Shown: positions 33,337 through 42,014 of the stretch, in pieces
How positions within the stretch are numbered: the stretch's first letter is position 1
Layout of the letters: every line of letters starts with the position of its first letter
Source: Sphingomonas canadensis
GTDB lineage: Bacteria > Pseudomonadota > Alphaproteobacteria > Sphingomonadales > Sphingomonadaceae
Length of the DNA stretch: 64,000 bases
Assembly (NCBI RefSeq): GCF_026013525.1
Contig: NZ_JAPDRA010000001.1
Coordinates: 721,056 to 785,055, forward strand
Reading direction: 5' to 3'
The notes under the pieces: generated by a model
Database searches by the model: none
Told to the model about the DNA's origin: nothing
The model's input: the letters and a program-made list of their open reading frames with translations, nothing else
Program-made: the position numbers and the translations under genes

Positions 33337-33965
33337 GCGCGCGGCGCCAGCTCTATGCCGCGGCGGCGCTCGCGCTGGGCTTCGCCGTGCTCGCGCTGAT
33401 CGCGAGCGGGCCGGGCGGGCCGGTGGACCAATGGCTGATCCGCGCGCTGCGCGATCCCGCCGATCCGGCGACGCCGATCGGCGCGGGCTGGGCGCTGCCG
33501 CTGATGTCGCTGGCGACGCGGCTGGGCAGCACCAAGGCGCTGATCGTGGCGGGGCTGATCGCGGCCGCGCTGCTGCTGTGGCGGCGGCGGCGCTTCGAGG
33601 CGCTGTTCGTCGTGGCCGCGGTCGGCGGCTCGATGATCGCGAACAACCTGCTCAAACAGCTCTTTGCCCGTGCGCGGCCCGATCTGGTCGAGCATCTGTC
33701 GCACGCCAGCGGCACCAGTTTCCCGAGCGGCCATGCGCAGAACTGCGCGGCGGCGGGCATGGCGGCGGCGCTGCTGCTGGCGCGGCTGGCGCCGCCAACG
33801 CGGCTGCGCGCGGCGGGGATGGCTGCTGCTGCGGCGTTCGCGGTGACGGTCGGCTTCTCGCGCGCCTATCTGGGCGTACATTGGCCGAGCGACATCCTGG
33901 CGGGCTGGTGCGCGGGCGCGGCCTGGGCGCTGGCGATGGCGGCACTGCTGCTGCGCGGGCGCTGA
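33333..33965 (+). CDS. PAP2-family membrane phosphatase
   Basis: 210 residues with about six membrane helices and the three-part phosphatase signature: KQLFARARP (K-x6-RP), SFPSGHAQN (PSGH) and SRAYLGVHWPSD (SR-x5-H-x3-D). This family dephosphorylates lipid phosphates such as undecaprenyl pyrophosphate, phosphatidic acid or phosphatidylglycerophosphate. As last gene of the cluster 30916-33965, coupled by ATGA overlap to the kinase gene, it may remove phosphate from the cluster's lipid product or recycle its carrier. Catalytic residues are complete. Confidence 0.92.
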   Translation: MSARRQLYAAAALALGFAVLALIASGPGGPVDQWLIRALRDPADPATPIGAGWALPLMSLATRLGSTKALIVAGLIAAALLLWRRRRFEALFVVAAVGGSMIANNLLKQLFARARPDLVEHLSHASGTSFPSGHAQNCAAAGMAAALLLARLAPPTRLRAAGMAAAAAFAVTVGFSRAYLGVHWPSDILAGWCAGAAWALAMAALLLRGR

Positions 33966-34000
33966 TCCCCTGAAAGCGCCATTGCCCCAGCCCCTCGGCT

Positions 34001-34020
34001 CACTTACACCGATGTAAGTG
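34001..34020. promoter_or_regulatory. Perfect inverted repeat operator upstream of the acyl-CoA operon
   Basis: CACTTACA (34001-34008), spacer CCGA, TGTAAGTG (34013-34020): a perfect 8-bp inverted repeat ending 27 bases before the thiolase ATG. The size and symmetry are typical of TetR- or FadR-like regulators of fatty acid catabolism. The regulator is not in the window. Confidence 0.6.
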
Positions 34021-34047
34021 GCGCGGCAGGCGCCGTAGGGAGAGACG

Positions 34048-35199
34048 ATGGCCGAGGCATATATCGTGGCGGCGGTGCGCACCGCCGGCGGGCGCCGCAA
34101 CGGGCGGCTGATGGGATGGCATCCGAACGATCTGGGCGGCGCGGCGCTGAGCGCGGTGACCGAGCGCGCGGGCATCGATCCCGCCGCGATCGAGGACGTG
34201 ATCATGGGCTGCGTGGCGCAGGCGGGGGAGCAGGCGCTGCACATCGGCCGCAACTGCGTGCTCGCCTCCACGCTGCCCCAGTCCGTCCCGGCCGTCAGCA
34301 TCGACCGCCAGTGCGGATCGAGCCAGCAGGCGATCCAGTTCGCCGCCCAGGCGGTGATGAGCGGCACCCAGGACGTGGTGATCGCAGCCGGCGTCGAGCA
34401 TATGAGCCGCGTGCCGATGGGCACCAGCGTGGTGGGTGCCCGCCCGTTCAGCCAGAAGGTGCTCGATCGCTTCGGGGTCAAGGGCTTCAGCCAGTTCACC
34501 GGTGCCGAGATGATCGCGCGCAAATATGGCCATAGCCGCGAGCGGCTCGACGCCTATGCGCTCGAAAGCCACCGCCGCGCCGCCGCCGCCACTGAACGCG
34601 GCGATTTCGCCGATGAGATCGTGCCGCTGGAGGTGGAGACGCCCGAGGGCGCGGCACTGCACGGCGTGGACGAAGGCATCCGCTTCGACGCGACTGCCGA
34701 GGGGCTGGCCTCGCTCAAGACGCTGGCCGAGGGCGGGGTGATCACCGCGGGCAACGCCAGCCAGATCTGCGACGGATCGTCGGCGGTGATGGTGGTGAGC
34801 GAGGCGGCGCTGAAGACGCATGGGCTGACGCCGCTTGCGCGCATCCACAACCTGACGGTCACCGCGGGCGATCCCGTGGTCATGCTGGAAGAGCCGCTGT
34901 TCGCGACCGACCGGGCGTTGGGCCGCGCAGGGATGAAGATCGGCGACATCGATCTCTATGAGGTGAACGAGGCGTTCGCGCCCGTGCCGCTCGCCTGGCT
35001 GGAGCATGTCGGCGGCGATCCGGCCAAGCTGAACGTCAACGGCGGCGCCATCGCGCTCGGCCACCCGCTGGGCGCCAGCGGCACCAAGCTGATGGCCACG
35101 CTGGTCCATGCGCTGCGGCGGCGCGGGCTGCGCTATGGCCTGCAGACGATGTGCGAAGGCGGCGGCATCGCCAATGTGACGATCATCGAGGCGCTGTGA
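34048..35199 (+). CDS. Acetyl-CoA acetyltransferase / acyl-CoA thiolase
   Basis: Cleaves 3-ketoacyl-CoA with CoA, or condenses acetyl-CoA units. 383 residues. The nucleophile Cys89 is in SIDRQCGSSQQAIQFAA, the His/Gly loop is GGAIALGHPLGASGTKL, and the second catalytic Cys is in QTMCEGGGIANVTII (family normally CIGGGQG). Intact catalytic residues. First gene of a four-gene operon with an AMACR-like enzyme, an SDR dehydrogenase and an acyl-CoA dehydrogenase, behind an inverted-repeat operator and a GGGAGAG ribosome-binding site. Degradative beta-oxidation of a branched or aromatic acyl-CoA is more likely than synthesis. Confidence 0.93.
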   Translation: MAEAYIVAAVRTAGGRRNGRLMGWHPNDLGGAALSAVTERAGIDPAAIEDVIMGCVAQAGEQALHIGRNCVLASTLPQSVPAVSIDRQCGSSQQAIQFAAQAVMSGTQDVVIAAGVEHMSRVPMGTSVVGARPFSQKVLDRFGVKGFSQFTGAEMIARKYGHSRERLDAYALESHRRAAAATERGDFADEIVPLEVETPEGAALHGVDEGIRFDATAEGLASLKTLAEGGVITAGNASQICDGSSAVMVVSEAALKTHGLTPLARIHNLTVTAGDPVVMLEEPLFATDRALGRAGMKIGDIDLYEVNEAFAPVPLAWLEHVGGDPAKLNVNGGAIALGHPLGASGTKLMATLVHALRRRGLRYGLQTMCEGGGIANVTIIEAL

Positions 35200-36326
35200 T
35201 GGGGGGTGCGCTGCACGGGCTGCGCATCATCGAGTTCGCCGGGATCGGTCCTGGCCCCTTCTGCGGGATGATGCTGGCGGATCATGGCGCCGAGGTGATC
35301 CGGATCGATCGCCGGGGCGGCGGCTTCGCGGCGCGATCGATGGCGCGATCGCGCCGTTCGATCGTGATCGACCTGAAGCAGCCCGATGGCGTTGCCGCGG
35401 CCCGTGCGCTGTGCGGCACCGCCGACGGGATTGTCGAGGGCTTCCGCCCCGGCGTGATGGAGCGGCTGGGGCTGGGGCCGGAGGTGCTGCTGGCCGACAA
35501 TCCCCGGCTGGTCTACGGCCGGATGACCGGGTGGGGTCAGCACGGCCCGATGGCGCAGGAACCGGGGCACGACATCAATTATATCGCCATCGCGGGCGTG
35601 CTGGAGGGGATCGGCCCGCCTGGGGGCGTGCCGCTGCCCCCGGCCAACTATATCGGCGATTTCGGCGGCGGCGGGATGATGCTGGCGTTCGGCATGGTCT
35701 GCGCGCTGCTGGAGGTACAGCGCGGCGGCGCGGGCCAGGTGATCGACGCCGCGATGACCGATGGCTCGGCGGCGATCGCCGCGATGACCTGGAGCATGCG
35801 CGCCATGGGCATGTGGCCGGACGGGCCGGGCGCGACGCTGCTGAGCGGGGCGGCGCCCTTCTATCGCGTCTATGCCTGCGCCGATGGCGGGTTCCTGTCG
35901 GTCGGCTGCCTTGAGCCGCAATTTTATGCCGCCTTCCTGGGCGTGCTGGGGCTGGAGGGCGATGCCGATTTCGCGCGGCAGATGGACCCGTCCGGCTGGC
36001 CGCGCATGGGCGAGCGGCTGACGGCGCTGTTCGCCACGCGCAGCCGCGACGATTGGGCGGCGCGCTTCGCGGGCGTCGAGGCGTGCGTGGCGCCGGTGCT
36101 GACGCTGGCCGAGGCGGCGGCGCATCCGCATAATATTGCGCGCGGCACCTTCGTCGAGGTCGGCGGGCGTACCGAACCGGCCCCCGCGCCGCGCTTTTCG
36201 GCAACCCCGGCGCCGCCCCCGCGCGCCATGGGAGAGATCGGCGCGGACACCGACGCGGTGCTTGCGGATATCGGCATTCCGGCGGACCGGATCGCGCAGT
36301 TGCGCGCGTCCGGGGCCGTCGCCTGA
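35199..36326 (+). CDS. Alpha-methylacyl-CoA racemase / CaiB-BaiF family enzyme
   Basis: 375 residues. The ATG overlaps the thiolase stop (TGATG). Family III CoA-transferase fold, with the AMACR subgroup pattern: GHDINYIA (His124 matching the catalytic His of Mycobacterium AMACR), NYIGDFGGGG (Asp154) and VGCLEPQFY (Glu239), all three catalytic residues of the racemase present. The N-terminal LRIIEFAGIGPGPFCGMMLAD is the CoA-binding start. Racemisation of 2-methylacyl-CoA before beta-oxidation fits the neighbours, so degradation of methyl-branched fatty or isoprenoid acids is the best guess; a CoA transferase role is possible. Confidence 0.9.
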   Translation: MGGALHGLRIIEFAGIGPGPFCGMMLADHGAEVIRIDRRGGGFAARSMARSRRSIVIDLKQPDGVAAARALCGTADGIVEGFRPGVMERLGLGPEVLLADNPRLVYGRMTGWGQHGPMAQEPGHDINYIAIAGVLEGIGPPGGVPLPPANYIGDFGGGGMMLAFGMVCALLEVQRGGAGQVIDAAMTDGSAAIAAMTWSMRAMGMWPDGPGATLLSGAAPFYRVYACADGGFLSVGCLEPQFYAAFLGVLGLEGDADFARQMDPSGWPRMGERLTALFATRSRDDWAARFAGVEACVAPVLTLAEAAAHPHNIARGTFVEVGGRTEPAPAPRFSATPAPPPRAMGEIGADTDAVLADIGIPADRIAQLRASGAVA

Positions 36327-36339
36327 ACGGGAGAGAGAG

Positions 36340-37116
36340 ATGAAGTTCGAAGGTACGGCAGCGGTGGTGACCGGCGGCGCATCGGGCCTGGGCGCGGCGA
36401 CCGCGCGCGCGCTGGCGGCGGCGGGCGCCAGGGTCGCGCTGTTCGACATGAACGCCGACAAGGGCGAGGCGCTGGCCGCCGAACTGGGTGGCGTCTTCTG
36501 CCAGGTGGACGTGCGATCCGACGAATCGGTGGACGCAGCCTTCGCCAAGGCGCGCGCGGCGCATGGGCAGGAGCGCATCCTGGTCAACTGCGCGGGCGTG
36601 GGCAACGCCTGCAAGACCGCCAGCCGCGACAAGGCGACCGGCGAGGTCAAGCATTTCCCCGCCGCCGCGTTCGATTGGGTGATCCAGGTCAACCTGATCG
36701 GCACCTTCCGCTGCATCGCCAAGGCGGCGGCGGGGATGATGACGCTGGACCCGATCGACGGCGAGCGCGGCGCGATCGTCAACACCGCCAGCGTGGCGGC
36801 CGAGGACGGGCAGATCGGCCAGGCGGCCTATTCCGCGTCGAAGGCGGGCGTGGTGGGCATGACGCTGCCGATCGCGCGCGATCTTTCGGCTGAGGGCATC
36901 CGCGTCAACACCATCCTGCCCGGGATCATGGACACGCCGATGCTGGCCGCCCTGCCCGACAATGTCCGCGATGCGCTGGCCGCATCGGTGCTGTTCCCCA
37001 AGAAGCTGGGGGCGCCGGAGAATTACGCCAGCCTGGCGATGGAGATGATCCGCAACCCCTATCTGAACGGCGAGGATATCCGCCTGGACGGCGGCATCCG
37101 CATGGCGCCGCGCTGA
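36340..37116 (+). CDS. Short-chain dehydrogenase (3-hydroxyacyl-CoA dehydrogenase type 2 like)
   Basis: 258 residues. Rossmann motif VVTGGASGLGAATARAL (10-26), FDMNADKG after strand 2 indicates NAD preference (Asp), NCAGVG in place of NAG, then the catalytic Ser in VNTASVAAEDG and Tyr/Lys in QAAYSASKAG. The TLDPIDGERGAIVNTASV stretch and C-terminal GEDIRLDGGIRMAPR match the HSD10-type branch that oxidises 3-hydroxyacyl-CoA with short or branched chains. ATG at 36340 preceded by GGGAGAGAG. It lies 13 bases after the racemase gene and 2 bases before the acyl-CoA dehydrogenase. Confidence 0.93.
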   Translation: MKFEGTAAVVTGGASGLGAATARALAAAGARVALFDMNADKGEALAAELGGVFCQVDVRSDESVDAAFAKARAAHGQERILVNCAGVGNACKTASRDKATGEVKHFPAAAFDWVIQVNLIGTFRCIAKAAAGMMTLDPIDGERGAIVNTASVAAEDGQIGQAAYSASKAGVVGMTLPIARDLSAEGIRVNTILPGIMDTPMLAALPDNVRDALAASVLFPKKLGAPENYASLAMEMIRNPYLNGEDIRLDGGIRMAPR

Positions 37117-37118
37117 CC

Positions 37119-38276
<1,158 letters not shown>

Positions 38277-38282
<6 letters not shown>

Positions 38283-38315
38283 GGTGGCGCTGTAGGGTGG
38301 CGCTATAGGGCGGGC
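38277..38315. repeat. 13-bp tandem repeat, three copies
   Basis: CTATAGGGTGGCG, CTGTAGGGTGGCG and CTATAGGGCGGGC follow each other at 38277, 38290 and 38303. The array contains the acyl-CoA dehydrogenase stop codon and reaches the stop of the convergent gene. It is probably a slippage product without function. Confidence 0.7.
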
Positions 38316-38734
38316 TATCGTTTCGGGCCGGCGGCTTCCTGCTTCGGCGGCGTTTTCGTTGCGCGGCCCCCGGTCACGAACGGCGCATCCGGCAGGTAGA
38401 CGGGCGTGCCCTCCTGCCGCTGCGGGCCTTCGCCGGCGCCGCCGGCCGTCGCGGACGCGGCAAAGGGTGCGTCGGGCAGATAGGAGGGCGAGGGCGTAAG
38501 CCCCTGCGGCCCGGGCGCGCCGGGCGTGCCCGACCCGCTGCTCTTCTTCGCCTTGTCATCGGCGGGCGACGGCGGCGGGGTGCAGACCGTGCCGGAGCCG
38601 TCGCGCAGCTTCGAAACCACGCTATCGCGGCAATTGGCCGTGCTGTCCTGTCCGGCGCTGGAAGGCGAGGCGCAGAGCGTGACGATCCCCGTCGCGAGCA
38701 CGGCGCATGCGCGCGGAAGTGTTGCGTTTCCCAT
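38315..38734 (-). CDS. Proline-rich secreted protein with repeated YLPDAPF motif
   Basis: 139 residues from the ATG at 38734 (MGNATLPRACAVLATGIVTL), with AGGAGG 10 bases upstream; in-frame starts further upstream lack support. A signal peptide (cleavage near CASPSSAG) is followed by a Cys-containing segment (TANCRDSVVSKLRDGSGTVC) and a Pro/Gly/Ser/Lys-rich tail. The octapeptide-like motif PSYLPDAPFAA recurs as PVYLPDAPFVT, two copies separated by a GGAGEGPQRQEG linker. Not recognised as a named family. It stands alone, convergent with the acyl-CoA dehydrogenase operon. Confidence 0.65.
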   Translation of the reverse strand: MGNATLPRACAVLATGIVTLCASPSSAGQDSTANCRDSVVSKLRDGSGTVCTPPPSPADDKAKKSSGSGTPGAPGPQGLTPSPSYLPDAPFAASATAGGAGEGPQRQEGTPVYLPDAPFVTGGRATKTPPKQEAAGPKR

Positions 38735-38896
38735 GGAGAATATTCCTCCTGCCGCGGGCGAGATGTTCCCGGCCCGCCGGCCAGGTTGCACCAGATGCTG
38801 CCCCGATGGGAAGCGATTCCCGATGCCGTGCCGCAGCGGGGCAGGTTTGATCTGACCGGTTCGCCCTGGGCTGACCCCGGCTTCGCTTGTGTTTCA

Positions 38897-38928
38897 CGCG
38901 AAGGCGCGAAGGCGCGAAGACGCGAAGA
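38897..38928. repeat. Tandem octamer repeat (CGCGAAGR)4
   Basis: CGCGAAGG, CGCGAAGG, CGCGAAGA, CGCGAAGA in perfect tandem (38897-38928), preceded by GTTTCA. The reverse complement, CTTCGCG repeated, resembles the CTTCGTGG array at 42749. Intergenic, between the divergent secreted-protein gene at 38734 and the small exported-protein gene at 39022. Confidence 0.7.
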
Positions 38929-39021
38929 TTGGCCGCGATAGCGGCCCTCCATGCCCAGCGCCGCCGCCCGGGAGGAGGGCGCCGATTCGCCATTCCGGGC
39001 CGGGCACCCTATCTTGGGGCG

Positions 39022-39390
39022 ATGACGCCGCTGCGCCAGCTTTCCCGTGCCGTTGCCATGCTGGGCATCGCCATCGCGATGCTGGCGGCGCTGGCGCCCG
39101 ATGCGGGTGCGGCGCGGGGCGATCGGCTGCGATCGGCGTTCGCCGCGGCGACATCCGACCAGAGCCTTTCCTTCTCCGGCCGCCAGTTCGAGCTGCGCCG
39201 CGCGCAGCCCGGCCTGCGGCTGGACGATGGGCCGGATGGGCCGGACGGGCACCCGATCCCGCCCGGCACCACGAACCTGCCCGCCGCGCCGCATGCGAAG
39301 GCTGCGGCACCCGCAAGCATCGCGGAAGCGGCTCCCCCCGCGCGGCGGCGCCATTCGCCGTGCCGCGCCCGCGCTCCCCCGCAAGCCTGA
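39022..39390 (+). CDS. Small exported protein of unknown function
   Basis: 122 residues. MTPLRQLSRAVAMLGIAIAML is a signal peptide or anchor (cleavage near DAGAARG). The mature part has LRSAFAAATSDQSLSFSGRQ and ELRRAQPGLRLDDGPDG, followed by a Pro/Ala-rich tail ending in Arg residues; no known domain. The ATG at 39022 is preceded by TTGGGG. High GC and low complexity make this call less certain than its neighbours; it is accepted because of the clear signal peptide and the lack of a better gene on either strand. Confidence 0.5.
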   Translation: MTPLRQLSRAVAMLGIAIAMLAALAPDAGAARGDRLRSAFAAATSDQSLSFSGRQFELRRAQPGLRLDDGPDGPDGHPIPPGTTNLPAAPHAKAAAPASIAEAAPPARRRHSPCRARAPPQA

Positions 39391-39485
39391 AGCCCTGAAA
39401 TCCGATCCGCCCGGCCGCGCGCCGGGCATCCCATACCCGCGCGCCCGCGATTGCGGCGGCGCGCGCCACGCAAGGCTTTGCGACC

Positions 39486-39794
39486 ATGATCATCGAACAC
39501 CAGCCCGCGCCGCCGGGCACCTCCACCAACACCGCCATCGACCGGATCGAGGCGATCCTGAAACGCTATCCCGAGGTATCGCCGGAGGAGGCGGCCGAGG
39601 CGGAACGCTTTCTGGCCGAAGCGCCGATCCTCGATCGCGGGCTGCTCTCCTCGCGCCCTGGCATGCAGGCCAAGATGGAGCTGCTGCGCAAGCACCGGCC
39701 CAAGGCCTTCGCGCCATCGATGCTCGGGCGGATGATCCTGCTCGCGATGATCCTGCTGGTGGTGGCCACCGGCTTCCTCACCGCCAATCTCTGA
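39486..39794 (+). CDS. Small single-pass membrane protein of unknown function
   Basis: 102 residues: a soluble acidic N-terminus (IDRIEAILKRYPEVSPEEAAE and ERFLAEAPILDRGLL, helical), then KMELLRKHRPKAFAPSML, then a C-terminal membrane helix MILLAMILLVVATGFLTANL. No known domain. ATG at 39486. The N-terminal helical acidic part with a basic patch before a C-terminal anchor suggests an inner-membrane tail-anchored protein facing the cytoplasm. A 32-bp palindrome follows 14 bases after the stop. Confidence 0.72.
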   Translation: MIIEHQPAPPGTSTNTAIDRIEAILKRYPEVSPEEAAEAERFLAEAPILDRGLLSSRPGMQAKMELLRKHRPKAFAPSMLGRMILLAMILLVVATGFLTANL

Positions 39795-39808
39795 GCGGCC
39801 GAGGGCGG

Positions 39809-39840
39809 CTTTCCCCGGGCGCCGCGGCGCCCGGGGAAAG
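39809..39840. terminator. 32-bp perfect palindrome, probable bidirectional terminator
   Basis: CTTTCCCCGGGCGCCG (39809-39824) is followed directly by its reverse complement CGGCGCCCGGGGAAAG (39825-39840). It lies just after the small membrane-protein stop, between genes that converge (the ALDH gene ends at 39946). The CTTT/AAAG ends suit terminators in both directions, although no long T-run is present. Confidence 0.6.
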
Positions 39841-39858
39841 AGGCCCCATGGCGGAATC

Positions 39859-39925
39859 GGCACCGGCCCGCTTCCCCCACCCGGCCACCCAACGGCAGCG
39901 TCCTCGATGGTTGGCCGGGCTGGGG
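39859..39925. repeat. Degenerate copy of the long intergenic hairpin repeat (copy 3)
   Basis: The left arm starts GGCACCGGCCCGCTTCCCCC and continues ACCCGGCCACCCAAC, nearly identical to the arm at 51268-51298. The right arm GGTTGGCCGGGCTGGGG pairs imperfectly. The loop differs from the CARGATACTG loop of the other two copies. Confidence 0.55.
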
Positions 39926-39945
39926 CTGCCTAAGCAACGATAACC

Positions 39946-41427
39946 CTAAACCTCGAATTCCACGCCCTGGGCCAGCGGCAGGCTGCGGCCAAAGTTCACA
40001 TTCTGGGTCTGGCGGCGCATGTACGCCTTCCAGGCGTCCGATCCGGACTCGCGGCCGCCGCCGGTTTCCTTCTCGCCGCCGAACGCGCCGCCGATCTCCG
40101 CGCCGCTGGTGCCCATATTGACGTTGGCGATGCCGCAATCGGACCCGGTGGCCGAAAGGAACGCCTCCGCCTCGCGCAGGTCGTTGGTCAGGATCGAGGA
40201 GGACAGGCCCTGGGGCACGTCGCGCTGGAGCGCGATCGCCTCCGCGAAATCCGAATAGCGCAGCACATAGAGGATCGGCGCGAAGGTCTCCTCGCGCACC
40301 AGATCGCTCTGCCCGGGCATCTCGGCCAGCGCGGGGCGGACATAGTTGCCGTACAGATGCTCGCCGCCGGTGACCGTGCCGCCCTCCGCCCGCGCGCGTT
40401 CGAGAGCGGTCGCCATCGCGGACACCGCATCGCCGTCGATCAGCGGCCCCACCAGCATGCCGGGCGCGCGCGGATCGCCGATGGGGAGCGAGGCATAGGC
40501 GCGCTTCAGCCGCGCCAGCAGCGCATCGCACACGCTTTCATGCACGATCAGGCGGCGCATGGTGGTGCAGCGCTGGCCGGTGGTGCCCGCGGCGCCGAAG
40601 GCGATGGCGCGCACCGCCAGGTCCAGATCGGCGCTGGGGGCGACGATGGTGGCGGCGTTGCCCCCCAGCTCAAGCAGCGATCGGCCCAGCCGTGCCGCCA
40701 CCGCCTGCGCCACCGCACGGCCCATCGGCACGCTTCCGGTGGCCGAGACGAGCGGGATGCGCGGATCGGCGGCCAGCACGGCGCCGGTATCCCGTCCGCC
40801 GGGAACGAGCTGGGACAGGCCCGCGGGCGCGCCGCATTCGGCCGCCACGCGATCGAACAGCGCGTGGACGGCGTGGGCGGTGACGGGGGTCTTCTCGCTC
40901 GGTTTCCAGATCACGCTGTCGCCGCAGACCAGCGCGATCGCCGCGTTCCACGCCCAGACCGCGACGGGGAAGTTGAACGCGCTGATGATCGCGACCGGCC
41001 CCAGCGGGTGCCACATCTCGCGCATGTGATGCTCGGGCCGCTCGCTGGCGATGGTGAGGCCGTAGAGCTGGCGCGAGAGCCCGGTGGCGAATTCGCAGAT
41101 GTCGATCATCTCCTGAACCTCGCCCACGCCCTCGGACAGCGGCTTGCCCGTCTCGATCGCGACCAGGCGGCCCAGCGGCTCGCGCTGTTCGCGCAGCGCG
41201 TCGCCGAAGCGGCGGACCAGCGCGCCGCGGACCGGCGCCGGAACGCTGCGCCATTCGGCGAAGGCTGCGGCGGCGCGCGCGATCGCGGCGTCCACGTCCG
41301 CCGCATCGGGCACCAGCGGCATCGCGCTGCCGTCGATCGGCGAGGGGCGGCCGCCCGGCGCGAGCGGGCAGCCGAGGGTTTCGAGGAGGGCGGCGGCTTC
41401 GGCGCCTGCGGCAGGGAGCTGGGTCAT
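39946..41427 (-). CDS. ALDH7-type aldehyde dehydrogenase (alpha-aminoadipic semialdehyde family)
   Basis: 493-residue NAD+-dependent aldehyde dehydrogenase. Nucleotide-binding WKPSEKTPVTAHAVHALF, ISAFNFPVAVWAWNAAIAL, catalytic Glu in LELGGNAATIV and Cys in TTGQRCTTMRRL, later EETFAPILYVLRY. The NFPVAVWAWN and TTGQRCTT patterns are those of the ALDH7A1/AmaB group (L-piperidine-6-carboxylate dehydrogenase in lysine breakdown). The C-terminus RRQTQNVNFGRSLPLAQGVEF is also typical. Lysine degradation is thus likely, but no other pathway gene is adjacent. Convergent with the small membrane-protein gene; the region upstream of its start holds a divergent lipoprotein gene. Confidence 0.88.
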   Translation of the reverse strand: MTQLPAAGAEAAALLETLGCPLAPGGRPSPIDGSAMPLVPDAADVDAAIARAAAAFAEWRSVPAPVRGALVRRFGDALREQREPLGRLVAIETGKPLSEGVGEVQEMIDICEFATGLSRQLYGLTIASERPEHHMREMWHPLGPVAIISAFNFPVAVWAWNAAIALVCGDSVIWKPSEKTPVTAHAVHALFDRVAAECGAPAGLSQLVPGGRDTGAVLAADPRIPLVSATGSVPMGRAVAQAVAARLGRSLLELGGNAATIVAPSADLDLAVRAIAFGAAGTTGQRCTTMRRLIVHESVCDALLARLKRAYASLPIGDPRAPGMLVGPLIDGDAVSAMATALERARAEGGTVTGGEHLYGNYVRPALAEMPGQSDLVREETFAPILYVLRYSDFAEAIALQRDVPQGLSSSILTNDLREAEAFLSATGSDCGIANVNMGTSGAEIGGAFGGEKETGGGRESGSDAWKAYMRRQTQNVNFGRSLPLAQGVEFEV

Positions 41428-41529
41428 GCCCCGTCGTGGCGCAGCCCGCGCCGCCGCGCAACGCCCGCGGCTACCCCGGGCCGCCGCCTTCGGCTATCGT
41501 GGCGCCCGGACATCAGGGGGAGCAGGACG

Positions 41530-41982
41530 ATGCAGCGACGCTGGCTCTTCACCGCCGCACTTGCCGCGGCGATCGGCGGATGCGGCGGCCCGGGGGCGGC
41601 CCCGGCCAACAATGATTCGGGCGCCGCGCCGCCGCCCGCCAACCAGGAGGCCGAGCGGCCCCAGCCCAGATCGACCGCGGCGCCGGGCAGCACCGAGGCG
41701 TGGCTGACCGGAAGCTGGTCCTATGGCGAGAGCTGCGAGACCGATTTCGCGGTCCACTACAATGCGGACGGGACGCTGAGCAATTACGAGGACGAGGGCC
41801 GCTGGACCGTCGCGGGCGACATGGTGACAGAGACGATCACCGAACGGCTGACGATGGGCGAAGGCGACGGGCCGGAGAAGCTCGCCAAGCCGGAGGTGCG
41901 CACCTACAAGGTGACGCGGATCGACGACAGGCACGGCGAGTTGCTGTACCAGGGCCGCAAGATCCCGATCCTGCGCTGTTGA
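41530..41982 (+). CDS. Putative lipoprotein (150 aa)
   Basis: MQRRWLFTAALAAAIGGCGG is a lipoprotein signal with the lipobox ending at Cys18. A disordered Pro/Asn/Ala segment (about 25-55) precedes a small compact domain: TEAWLTGSWSYGESCETDFAVHY, with GRWTVAGDMVTETITERL and ELLYQGRKIPILRC. Two cysteines (GESC and the terminal C) may bridge the domain. It resembles small sphingomonad beta-rich proteins without function. ATG at 41530 preceded by GGGGGAGCAGG. PdeM follows 32 bases downstream. Confidence 0.75.
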   Translation: MQRRWLFTAALAAAIGGCGGPGAAPANNDSGAAPPPANQEAERPQPRSTAAPGSTEAWLTGSWSYGESCETDFAVHYNADGTLSNYEDEGRWTVAGDMVTETITERLTMGEGDGPEKLAKPEVRTYKVTRIDDRHGELLYQGRKIPILRC

Positions 41983-42014
41983 CGCGGGGGCCGGGGCGGC
42001 GCTAGCCACGGGCC

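Noticed and set aside
38886..38930. Small CRISPR or IS remnant at the CGCGAAG array
   Set aside because: Units are 8 bp without spacers and there is no transposase or inverted terminal repeat nearby.
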